A stretch of DNA of 64,000 nt, taken from JARYGU01 sp033795365. GTDB lineage: Bacteria > Pseudomonadota > Alphaproteobacteria > Rhizobiales > Rhizobiaceae. The translations under genes and the position numbers were made by a program. The stretch is from positions 186,001-250,000 of the forward strand of contig JARYGU010000001.1 of the NCBI GenBank assembly GCA_033795365.1, read 5' to 3'. Shown piece by piece: positions 1 through 6,875 of the stretch. Under the pieces are notes generated by a model, which made no database searches, was not told the DNA's origin, and worked only from the letters and a program-made list of their open reading frames with translations. Every line of letters starts with the position of its first letter. The stretch's first letter is position 1.

Positions 1-744
1 GCGCCACGCGCTCTCCCAGCTCGTATTGGCGCCTTGTGCGCACCAGGAGCCGCGATAGGTGAAGACCACCTCGTCGGAAAATTCGAAGATCGCGTTGGCG
101 GCCGCGCCATGGCGGTACCAGGAGCCGGGTGGGTTGTATTCATGGCAATAAACGGCGACCGGGTCCTTGCCCGACATGAAGCGGGCCGCGTCGAATGTGT
201 GGATCGCCATGTCCAGCAGCAGCACATTGTCCATTTGCTCGCGGAAGCCGCCGAAATGCGGGCCGAGGAAGAAATCGCAGTGCAGGCCCGTCAGCCGCCC
301 GAGCGATCCCTGCGCTATCATGCGGCGGATGCGGCGCACGCCCGCGATGAACCGGCGGTTCTGGACGATGGCGTGAAGCCGGCCGGCATTTCCGGCAAGC
401 TTCCGCAGTTCGCGCGCCTCGTCGAGTGAAGCCGCCATCGGCTTTTCGCTGAGCACGTGGCAGCCATGGGCAAGGCCGGTCGCCACCACGTCGCGGCGGG
501 CGGCCGGAACGACGACGTCGAAGAGCAGTTCCGCGCCGGTGATCTCCAGGATTTCGGAAAGATCCGTCCCTACCATCGCGTCGTCGAGGCCGAACTCCGA
601 AGCAAGCGCTCTCGCCACGGCGGGATCGAGATCGACGAGACCGACGAGCTTGACGCTTTCGCGCAAGCCCGGCGTCTCCGTCAGAGCTCTCAGCCATCCC
701 TTGGCCATCGCTCCGCATCCGCACAATACTGCCTTGAATGCCAC
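1..744 (-). CDS. Gfo/Idh/MocA-family NAD(P)-dependent oxidoreductase, C-terminus cut by the window edge
   Basis: The first 248 residues are present and the gene runs off the left edge. An N-terminal Rossmann fold (VLCGCGAMAKGW, about residues 6-17) is followed by the EKPMA motif at 100-104, both typical of the Gfo/Idh/MocA family. Family members oxidise or reduce sugars, inositols and related polyols in the cytoplasm. The start is taken as GTG at 744 because a GGAGGAG ribosome site lies just upstream and the nearest ATG would remove the nucleotide-binding motif. It is divergent from a LacI regulator, with a palindromic operator between them, so sugar-responsive control is likely. The substrate cannot be told from this fragment. 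Confidence 0.9.
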   Translation of the reverse strand, partial: MAFKAVLCGCGAMAKGWLRALTETPGLRESVKLVGLVDLDPAVARALASEFGLDDAMVGTDLSEILEITGAELLFDVVVPAARRDVVATGLAHGCHVLSEKPMAASLDEARELRKLAGNAGRLHAIVQNRRFIAGVRRIRRMIAQGSLGRLTGLHCDFFLGPHFGGFREQMDNVLLLDMAIHTFDAARFMSGKDPVAVYCHEYNPPGSWYRHGAAANAIFEFSDEVVFTYRGSWCAQGANTSWESAWR

Positions 745-790
745 TGCAAACTCCTCCCGAGAACAGACGCCAAAGCTCCTCCTTGGCGGC

Positions 791-806
791 CCGTAAACGT
801 TTACGG
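791..806. promoter_or_regulatory. LacI-family operator, perfect 16-bp palindrome
   Basis: CCGTAAACGTTTACGG is its own reverse complement with the central CG step typical of LacI/GalR operators. It lies between the divergent oxidoreductase (start 744) and LacI gene (start 884), so it could regulate both. Binding by the adjacent LacI protein is inferred. Confidence 0.8.
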
Positions 807-883
807 TACTATGCACTCGTCTGGAAACATGTCAATAGGATTTGGAAAATGTCGATTTCCGTAATGGGGAGAGAGCGGAAAAA

Positions 884-1921
884 ATGAAGGGAATTCGGGA
901 CCTTGCCCGCCACCTCGACATATCGATCGGGACCGTTTCCAGAGCGCTGAACGGCAAGCCGGACGTCAACGAGGAGACGCGCAGACGCGTGCTCGAGGCC
1001 GCGGAGTCGCTCGGCTATGTCGCCAACCAGTCCGGCCGCGCGCTCAGAAAAGGATCGACGGGGGTCATCGGCTTCATGATGCAGACCGGCCGCGAGATCA
1101 CCGGCCAGGGCGACACCTTTTTCATGAGCGTCTTCGATGGCGTCCAGGCGGTTCTGGCGCGCCACAAACTCGATCTCGTAGCGCTCCTATGCTCGTCCGA
1201 GGAAGACCCCCATGATTATCTCGCACGCGTCGTGGCGCGCGGTTTCGCGGACGGCCTGATCATTTCCGCGACCCGGCGGCGCGACCGGCGGCTGGAGCTT
1301 TTGGCAAAGCACAAGATCCCGTTCATCACCCTTGGCCGCAGCCTCACCGATGCCGGTCAGCCGTGGATCGATCTCGATTTCGAGGGAATGGCCGAGACTT
1401 CGATCGCCCGGCTGGTCGAACGCGGTCATCGCCACATCGCCGTCACCCGTCCCCATGACGATACGAATCTCGGCTATGTCTTCGTGGACCGGTGCCGCGA
1501 CGCGCTGGAACGGCATGGGCTGAAGCTGGATGAAAGCCATATCTTCCGCTCGACGCCGAACGAGGCCGGCGGCTATCAGATCGCCCGCGACCTGCTCGCA
1601 TGCGAGGTCCGCCCGACGGCGATCGTTCTCGTCAATGAAGCGGTTGCGATCGGCTTCTACCGCGGGCTCAGCGAGGCCGGCGTGAAGCCGGGCCGCGACA
1701 TCGCGGTCATCGGCCGCCAAAGTCCCCACTCCCAGTTCCTCTCCCCCCGCCTCACCTGCTTCAGCCTCTCCCTGCGTGAGCTCGGCATCGCGCTTGCGCA
1801 ATCGCTCCTCGCCACGATGCCGGCCTATGCCGAATCCTACCCGGACAGCGCAGGGCGCCGGCTCTGGCCGATGGAACTGGTTGCCGGGGAAAGCGACGCA
1901 TTCACCGTTTCGCCCGATTGA
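884..1921 (+). CDS. LacI-family transcriptional regulator
   Basis: This 345-residue protein opens with a LacI helix-turn-helix (IRDLARHLDISIGTVSRALN, about residues 4-23) and continues with a periplasmic-binding-protein-like effector domain, the usual family length. The ATG at 884 is chosen because it places the helix-turn-helix at the very N-terminus; an in-frame TTG at 842 would add 14 atypical residues. It is divergent from the Gfo/Idh/MocA oxidoreductase with a palindromic operator in between. The effector is probably a sugar or polyol handled by that dehydrogenase, which is inference from context. Confidence 0.93.
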   Translation: MKGIRDLARHLDISIGTVSRALNGKPDVNEETRRRVLEAAESLGYVANQSGRALRKGSTGVIGFMMQTGREITGQGDTFFMSVFDGVQAVLARHKLDLVALLCSSEEDPHDYLARVVARGFADGLIISATRRRDRRLELLAKHKIPFITLGRSLTDAGQPWIDLDFEGMAETSIARLVERGHRHIAVTRPHDDTNLGYVFVDRCRDALERHGLKLDESHIFRSTPNEAGGYQIARDLLACEVRPTAIVLVNEAVAIGFYRGLSEAGVKPGRDIAVIGRQSPHSQFLSPRLTCFSLSLRELGIALAQSLLATMPAYAESYPDSAGRRLWPMELVAGESDAFTVSPD

Positions 1922-1924
1922 CGA

Positions 1925-1959
1925 CGATAGAGGCCGTCGACGGTCGACGGCCTCTATCG
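1925..1959. terminator. Bidirectional terminator-like hairpin, 17-bp perfect arms
   Basis: CGATAGAGGCCGTCGAC and GTCGACGGCCTCTATCG face each other around a single base, between the convergent lacI and MFS genes. There is no T-run on either side, so intrinsic termination is probable rather than certain. Confidence 0.6.
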
Positions 1960-1979
1960 GTCCTGCGGATATTCCTGCT

Positions 1980-3179
1980 TCACGCCGCGTCCGGCGCAAA
2001 CCTCGTCTGGACGCCCGATGCGATCGCCACGGCGGCGACGAGAAGGATCGTGCCGCTCGCAAGGAAGACATTCTGGACATTGCTCAGATCGAAGATGATA
2101 CCGCCGGCCGCCGCGCCGGTGGCGATCGCGAAGTTGATCGACGCTACGAACAGGCCTCCTGCACTTTCAGCTTCGTCGGGCACGGCACGGGTGATCCATG
2201 TCGACCAGGCGACCGGAACCGCACCGAAGGCAAGTCCCCAGAGAGCCACCATCGCCGCATCCGTCGCCGCGTTCCCGCCGGTAACCGCGAGCAACAGCGC
2301 AAGCGTGCCCATGATCAGCGGCATGATCGCCAGCGTCAGGCGCATCGACCGCTCGAGCAGGAATCCGCCCAGATAGTTGCCGAAGAAGCTCGCGACGCCG
2401 AATCCGAGAAGGATGCCCGTGACGCCGGTGACGCCGATGCCGGTCACCGTTTCCAGGAACGGACGGATATAGGTGAAGAAGGCAAAGTGTCCGGTGAAGA
2501 CGAGCAGGATCGCCAGCATCGCCAGACCGATCCTCGGCCTCGTCAGGACCTCGACCAGCGTGGAGAAACGCGAATGACCTCGCGGCGGCAGGCTGGGCAG
2601 GGTGGCAAGCTGCACGATAAATGCGAGAACGCCGAGACCGGCTGCCGCCAGAAAGACATTGCGCCAGCCGGCGACGTCGCCAAGATAGCTTCCCAGCGGA
2701 GCCGCAAAGACGGTCGCGGCCGAAACTCCGGAAAACATGATCGACAGGGCGCGGGGAACGTAGGCCTCCGGCACGAGACGCATCATCGTCGCCGCGGAAA
2801 GGGTCCAGAAGCCGCCGAGCGCGATGCCGAGCAGAATTCGCCCTGCAAGAAGCAGCGGAAGATTCGGCGCGATCGCCACGAGCAGATTGGACAGGATCAG
2901 CAGGATCGAAAATCCGAGGAGCACGAAACGCCGGTCGAGGCCCCGCGTAACCACGGTTATGACCAGGCTCGTGACGAGCGCGATCGCGGCCGTCGCGGTC
3001 ACCGCCTGTCCCGCCATTCCCTCCGTTACCCCAAGATCGGCCGCCATCGGGGTCAAAAGGCTTGCCGGCAGGAACTCCGCTCCCACCAGCCCGAACACGC
3101 CCAGGCTCATGGAGGCAACCGCGCCCCAGGCCGGCCTTACCGCCTCCTCCTCCAATATCTCAATCGTAGCGTCACTCAT
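1980..3179 (-). CDS. MFS transporter, DHA1 drug/metabolite efflux type
   Basis: This 399-residue, very hydrophobic protein has about twelve membrane segments. The pattern (VFGLVGAEFLPASLLTPMAADLG near the start, an RILLGIALGGFW helix about residue 110) resembles the proton-driven AraJ/YdhP/NepI efflux group of the major facilitator superfamily in the inner membrane. It is divergent from an AraC regulator that starts 80 bp away, which suggests inducible export of a toxic compound or metabolite. The substrate is not predictable from sequence; NepI-like purine ribonucleoside export is one possibility among several. Confidence 0.88.
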   Translation of the reverse strand: MSDATIEILEEEAVRPAWGAVASMSLGVFGLVGAEFLPASLLTPMAADLGVTEGMAGQAVTATAAIALVTSLVITVVTRGLDRRFVLLGFSILLILSNLLVAIAPNLPLLLAGRILLGIALGGFWTLSAATMMRLVPEAYVPRALSIMFSGVSAATVFAAPLGSYLGDVAGWRNVFLAAAGLGVLAFIVQLATLPSLPPRGHSRFSTLVEVLTRPRIGLAMLAILLVFTGHFAFFTYIRPFLETVTGIGVTGVTGILLGFGVASFFGNYLGGFLLERSMRLTLAIMPLIMGTLALLLAVTGGNAATDAAMVALWGLAFGAVPVAWSTWITRAVPDEAESAGGLFVASINFAIATGAAAGGIIFDLSNVQNVFLASGTILLVAAVAIASGVQTRFAPDAA

Positions 3180-3258
3180 CCGCAGTCCCTTTCTTTGTTG
3201 CAGTGCACATGCTGCAGATGGGTGGAAATATCAGACGTTCTATGCCATTTTATCCGCA

Positions 3259-4260
3259 ATGCTTGATCGAAACTCCGAATCGCGTCCCGACACCTCCCGG
3301 TCCGACCCCGTCAGCGAGCTGCTGCTGGGCATGCGCCTTCGCGGCGCAAGCTATGGGCAAATCCGCCTGGCCGCCCCCTTCGGCATCCGCTTTCCCGCGG
3401 CTTCGCAGGCGCGCTTTCATTTCGTGTCGACGGGCCGCCTTTTCCTTCGCTCCGGCGACGGGGCGCTCACCGAGCTTGGATGCGGCGATGCGGTTCTCCT
3501 GCCGCGCGGAGACGAGCATTCGCTGGTGTCCGCCGCGGGCGTGCCGGTCCGTGATATCGACAGTTACGAGACGAAGCGACTCTGCAATGACGTCTGCGTC
3601 ATAAAGGATTGCCCGGAAGGAAGCTGCCGCACGCAGGATATGCTCGTCTTCACGGGACGGATGGAGTTCGAACTCGATACGCTCCATCCGCTGGTCGGGC
3701 TCATGCCGCAGGTGATGTCCGTCGGCTCGCTTCTCGGAAGGCAGCCGGAAATCCTGCCGCTGCTTTCGGCCATGGAACGGGAGATGGCCGCGGAGAGGGC
3801 CGGCTCGGCCGGGATCCTTGCGCGCCTCGCCGATGTCGTGGCGGCGACGATCGTCAGGGGCTGGGTCGAATGCGGCTGCGGCGATGCCACCGGCTGGGTG
3901 GAAGCGCTTCGCGATCCCAAGCTCGGCCGCGTCATCGCCGCGCTGCATCGCGATCCCGGCCGCGCATGGACCGTCGCCGACATGGCCGAGGAAATGGGCA
4001 GTTCGCGCTCGGTCTTCGCCAAACGCTTCGTCGACGCCACCGGCATGACGCCGCAACGCTATGTCCTGGCCCTGCGCATGCGGCTTGCCGAACAATGGTT
4101 CCGGCGCGAAAAGCTTCCGATAGACACCGCCGCGCGGCGCCTGGGTTTCGGCTCGCAGGCCGCTTTTTCCCGGGCGTTCAAGCGGGTGATGGGCCACCCG
4201 CCCGGAAAGACCCGGGCCTCCGACGCAACCGGCCGGGCGGGAGCACGGGCACAGGTCTGA
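3259..4260 (+). CDS. AraC-family transcriptional regulator with N-terminal cupin domain
   Basis: The 333-residue protein has an N-terminal cupin-type sensing domain (about residues 20-190) and a C-terminal AraC double helix-turn-helix. The second helix-turn-helix carries the usual IDTAARRLGFGSQAAFSRAF signature near residue 290. The start at ATG 3259 is the first plausible one downstream of the divergent MFS start. An odd feature is a run of cysteines (CNDVCVIKDC, then C at about residue 120) between the domains, which could bind metal or respond to redox, but this is speculation. It most likely controls the divergent MFS exporter. Confidence 0.92.
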   Translation: MLDRNSESRPDTSRSDPVSELLLGMRLRGASYGQIRLAAPFGIRFPAASQARFHFVSTGRLFLRSGDGALTELGCGDAVLLPRGDEHSLVSAAGVPVRDIDSYETKRLCNDVCVIKDCPEGSCRTQDMLVFTGRMEFELDTLHPLVGLMPQVMSVGSLLGRQPEILPLLSAMEREMAAERAGSAGILARLADVVAATIVRGWVECGCGDATGWVEALRDPKLGRVIAALHRDPGRAWTVADMAEEMGSSRSVFAKRFVDATGMTPQRYVLALRMRLAEQWFRREKLPIDTAARRLGFGSQAAFSRAFKRVMGHPPGKTRASDATGRAGARAQV

Positions 4261-4264
4261 CGCG

Positions 4265-4282
4265 GCGGCACGCCCGTGCCGC
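4265..4282 (+). terminator. Weak terminator-like hairpin after the AraC gene
   Basis: GCGGCAC pairs with GTGCCGC around a four-base loop just after the stop codon. There is no U-tract, so it may only stabilise the 3' end. Confidence 0.35.
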
Positions 4283-4356
4283 GGCGAGCGCACCGGCGAC
4301 TAAGCGCCAAATCCAGACCTATGCAGAGTGCGCATGGGTGCGCTGCCGGTTCAGCG

Positions 4357-4385
4357 CTACAAGTCCCGGCCGTTTCAAACTATAT
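4357..4385 (+). promoter_or_regulatory. Candidate promoter of the DUF1127 gene
   Basis: CTATAT at 4380-4385 matches the usual rhizobial -10 hexamer. The -35 position 17 bases upstream (CTACAA) is a poor match to CTTGAC, so an alternative sigma factor such as RpoH is possible. In Rhodobacter, DUF1127-sRNA operons are stress-sigma dependent. Confidence 0.35.
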
Positions 4386-4458
4386 GTCACTCATCGAAGC
4401 GAACGGGGCGCCAACAACCGGCAGCCGGCTTCGAAAGCCCACGGAAAGGGGGATCATC

Positions 4459-4605
4459 ATGAACATCGCACGCTCCTTCAACAATTGGCGCAAGTACCGT
4501 CAGACGGTCACCGAGCTGGGCCGCATGTCGAGCCGCGAGCTTCGCGACCTCGGTATCGACCGCGCCGAAATCCGCAGCGTCGCCCGGGCCGCCGTCGCCC
4601 GCTGA
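4459..4605 (+). CDS. DUF1127-family small arginine-rich protein
   Basis: This 48-residue basic protein begins MNIARSFNNWRKYRQTVTEL and ends with an RDLGIDRAEI stretch, which is the DUF1127 (YjiS-like) signature. The start at ATG 4459 has a strong AAGGGGG ribosome site. In Rhodobacter sphaeroides the DUF1127 protein CcaF1 binds RNA and is cotranscribed with small RNAs carrying CCUCCUCCC loops. The same arrangement appears here, with a terminator and a CCTCCTCCC hairpin array directly downstream. A role in RNA turnover or stress response is inferred from that parallel. Confidence 0.88.
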   Translation: MNIARSFNNWRKYRQTVTELGRMSSRELRDLGIDRAEIRSVARAAVAR

Positions 4606-4630
4606 GCGGATACATCCATGAAAATGTCCG

Positions 4631-4664
4631 AGCGCCTGCTTCTCCAAGCGGGCGCTTTTGTTTT
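4631..4664 (+). terminator. Rho-independent terminator after DUF1127
   Basis: AGCGCCTGCTT pairs with AAGCGGGCGCT (one G-U pair) around a CTCC loop and is followed by TTTGTTTT. It lies between the DUF1127 gene and the sRNA array, so the array needs read-through or its own promoter. Confidence 0.88.
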
Positions 4665-4706
4665 GCGCGCGAGTCGGGCGGCAACGGCATTTTGAGCCGA
4701 TACAGG

Positions 4707-4729
4707 AGCCATTCCTCCAGCGCATGGCT
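4707..4729 (+). ncRNA. Degenerate fifth CCTCC-loop hairpin (possible relic cuckoo unit)
   Basis: AGCCAT and ATGGCT form a perfect 6-bp stem around a loop that contains TCCTCC, a shortened form of the motif in the four downstream hairpins. It lies between the DUF1127 terminator and the first complete unit. It may be a decayed or short-stem copy, or chance. Confidence 0.4.
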
Positions 4730-4779
4730 GGCCTGCGAAATCCTGCCTACAATTTGAGCGAAATCGGCGTATACTCCAA

Positions 4780-4822
4780 ATCACTCGAAGCGATGTACCT
4801 CCTCCCACAGAGCTTCGTGATT
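4780..4822 (+). ncRNA. Cuckoo/CcsR-like sRNA hairpin 1
   Basis: ATCACTCGAAGC pairs with GCTTCGTGATT with one bulged position, and the loop presents CCTCCTCCC at 4798-4806. This is the anti-Shine-Dalgarno motif of the alphaproteobacterial cuckoo (CCUCCUCCC-motif stress-induced) RNA family. Its position behind a DUF1127 gene matches that family. Confidence 0.85.
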
Positions 4823-4857
4823 GCAGGGATCCTTATCCTCCTCCCAAGGTTCCTTGC
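4823..4857 (+). ncRNA. Cuckoo/CcsR-like sRNA hairpin 2
   Basis: GCAGGGATCCTT pairs with AAGGTTCCTTGC with one G-U pair and one T-T mismatch. The loop presents CCTCCTCCC at 4837-4845. It directly abuts hairpin 1, as expected for a processed polycistronic sRNA precursor. Confidence 0.83.
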
Positions 4858-4859
4858 GG

Positions 4860-4892
4860 GAACGACAGCACTCCTCCTCCCAGCTGTTGTTC
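4860..4892 (+). ncRNA. Cuckoo/CcsR-like sRNA hairpin 3
   Basis: GAACGACAGC pairs with GCTGTTGTTC over ten base pairs including one G-U pair. The loop presents CCTCCTCCC at 4873-4881. Stem sequences differ from the other units while the loop is invariant, which points to selection on the loop. Confidence 0.83.
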
Positions 4893-4903
4893 GGTTATAC
4901 ACG

Positions 4904-4946
4904 AAAAGCCTGCCGCACCTCCTCCCGCGGCGGGCTTTTTGTTTTT
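4904..4946 (+). ncRNA. Cuckoo/CcsR-like sRNA hairpin 4, also the array terminator
   Basis: AAAGCCTGCCGC pairs with GCGGCGGGCTTT around a loop presenting CCTCCTCCC at 4918-4926. A TTTTTGTTTTT tail follows, so this last unit doubles as a rho-independent terminator for the whole array. Confidence 0.86.
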
Positions 4947-5134
4947 GACCCTCCGTCAACCCCTATCGCTACTCGCCAGCTTCTATCGCGGGCGTTCGCC
5001 ACACCGGACCGGCATCGCAGCCGGCGCCAAAAGGCTATAGAACCGATCCGCACGCCGCTTTCTGCCGGAGTCACCGGTATCTGCGCGGAAAGACATCATC
5101 TTAGCCTTCCTTATTGCAGAAAACATGCAGGCAC

Positions 5135-5162
5135 TTGGTTTATCGTCCTCGCGCGCTAATAG
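5135..5162 (+). promoter_or_regulatory. Candidate promoter of the binding-protein gene
   Basis: TTGGTT and TAATAG are separated by 16 bases about 40 bp before the 5204 start codon. The match to the sigma-70 consensus is fair only. Confidence 0.35.
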
Positions 5163-5203
5163 GCGCTGGGTGCCTCCCATCGGCATGTGAAAGGGAATCG
5201 GGG

Positions 5204-6778
5204 ATGAATTCCAGGGATGGGCTGCCCTCGGCAGCTTCCGTAACAAGACGCTCGCTCATGATCGGCGCAGCCGCCGCTTCGGCTGGCATCATCGGCGGGT
5301 TTCCCGCGGTTTCGCGGGCGCAGACGGCTCAGCCGAAACGCGGCGGCCATCTGATCCTCGGCCTAGACACCGCATCGAGCTCGGACAGCATCGACCCTGC
5401 GTTCTACACCGAAGCCTATATGTACACGGTCGGCTTCCAGCTGTTCAACACGCTCGTGGAGATCGGTGAGAACGGCGATCTCATTCCCTCGCTGGCCGAA
5501 TCCTGGGAGCCCACCAGGAGCGACGCCTCCGAGTGGCGCTTCAAGATCCGCAAGGGCGTGCAGTTCCACAACGGCAAGGAACTCGACGCCAAGGATGTGA
5601 TCTACTCCCTTAATCATCATCGCGGCGCCGACACCAAGTCCGGCGCCAAGGGGCAGCTCATTTCCATCACGGAAATCCGCGAGACGGCGCCCATGGAGGT
5701 CACCGTCACGCTTGCCGGCGGCAATGCCGATTTCCCTTATACGCTCTGCGACTATCATCTCGGCATCGGGCCGGACGGCGGTGATTTCACCAAGGGCATC
5801 GGCACCGGCGCCTTCACCCTCGAAAATTTTCAGCCTGGCGTGCGCACGCTGACCAAACGCTTCGAGAACCACTGGAACTCCGAGCGCGGCTTCGTCGATT
5901 CCTGCGAGACCATCGCCATGAACGACGCAACGGCCCGGATCGCGGCGCTGATCAGCGGACAGGTCCATATCATAAACCGCCTGGATCCGAAGACCGCCCA
6001 GCGTCTGAGCGCCATTCCGACGGTCAAGATCCAGCGCACGCAGGCAAATACGATGTATTGCTTCCCGATGCGCTGTGACACCGCCCCGTTCGACAATGTC
6101 GACGTCCGCCAGGCGCTGAAGCATGCGATCAACCGCGACATGATCCTGAACAACGGCTACAGCGGCTATGGCGTGATCGGCAACGATACGCCGATCGCTC
6201 CCTGGAACCCCTACTATTCGGCCGATGTCCCGCAGAACGCCTATGATCCGGACAAGGCCCGCTCGCTGATGGCGAAAGCCGGCTTCAGCGGTCCGATAGA
6301 GCTTGCCGTCTCCAACAATGGCTTCCCGGGCTCCGTCGATGCCGCCCAGCTCTTCCAGCTTTCGGCGCAAGCCGCGGGCATCGAGCTCGTCGTCAACCGC
6401 GTGCCGTCGGACGGCTATTGGGACGATACGTGGATGAAGAAGCCGTTCTGCGCCTCGAACTGGTCCGTGCGCCCGACGGCCGACGCCATGCTGTCGCTCA
6501 TCCTTCATTCGAATGCGCCCTGGAACGAGACCTTCTGGAAGAACCCGGCCTTCGACCAGAAGCTGGAGGCGGCCCGCTCGGAGCTCGATCAGACCAAGCG
6601 CAAGGCGCTCTACCACGACCTTCAGGTGATGCTCGCCCAGGAAGGCGGCGAGCTCATCCCGATCTTCATCGATCAGCAGGTGGCAAGCGCCACCAAGGTC
6701 GAAGGCGTCACCAGCGTCCCTGGCGGCGGCGACCTCAGCGGGTACCGGATCGCCGAAAAAGCCTGGCTCAATGCCTGA
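5204..6778 (+). CDS. Peptide/nickel-type ABC transporter substrate-binding protein (SBP family 5), orphan
   Basis: This 524-residue protein has a twin-arginine-like signal (TRRSLMIGAAAASAG, residues 14-28, cleavage after about residue 42). The mature part is an oligopeptide-binding fold: DTASSSDSIDPAFYTEAYM, the conserved LVEIGENGDLIPSLAESWE and FKIRKGVQFHNGKELDAKDV segments are all there. The start at ATG 5204 has an AAGGGA site and puts the signal at the N-terminus. Such proteins collect peptides, opines or other amino compounds in the periplasm. No permease or ATPase genes accompany it, so it must use components encoded elsewhere. The next genes encode an amine oxidase and an amidohydrolase, which suggests an N-acyl or D-amino substrate. 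Confidence 0.92.
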   Translation: MNSRDGLPSAASVTRRSLMIGAAAASAGIIGGFPAVSRAQTAQPKRGGHLILGLDTASSSDSIDPAFYTEAYMYTVGFQLFNTLVEIGENGDLIPSLAESWEPTRSDASEWRFKIRKGVQFHNGKELDAKDVIYSLNHHRGADTKSGAKGQLISITEIRETAPMEVTVTLAGGNADFPYTLCDYHLGIGPDGGDFTKGIGTGAFTLENFQPGVRTLTKRFENHWNSERGFVDSCETIAMNDATARIAALISGQVHIINRLDPKTAQRLSAIPTVKIQRTQANTMYCFPMRCDTAPFDNVDVRQALKHAINRDMILNNGYSGYGVIGNDTPIAPWNPYYSADVPQNAYDPDKARSLMAKAGFSGPIELAVSNNGFPGSVDAAQLFQLSAQAAGIELVVNRVPSDGYWDDTWMKKPFCASNWSVRPTADAMLSLILHSNAPWNETFWKNPAFDQKLEAARSELDQTKRKALYHDLQVMLAQEGGELIPIFIDQQVASATKVEGVTSVPGGGDLSGYRIAEKAWLNA

Positions 6779-6875
6779 TCCTTCCGGACTGCGGACCGCC
6801 TGAGAGGGCGGCCCGCGTCCGCCGCGAAATCGGAATCTTCCGGTCCACGCCGAGGCGGCTTCGGCAGACGCATGG

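Noticed and set aside
842..886. TTG at 842 as the start of the LacI regulator
   Set aside because: It would add 14 residues before a helix-turn-helix that normally sits at the N-terminus; ATG 884 fits the family better.
4780..4946. The repeated CCTCCTCCC units as a CRISPR array
   Set aside because: The repeat is only nine bases, lies in hairpin loops with paired flanks and has no spacers of regular length or cas genes.
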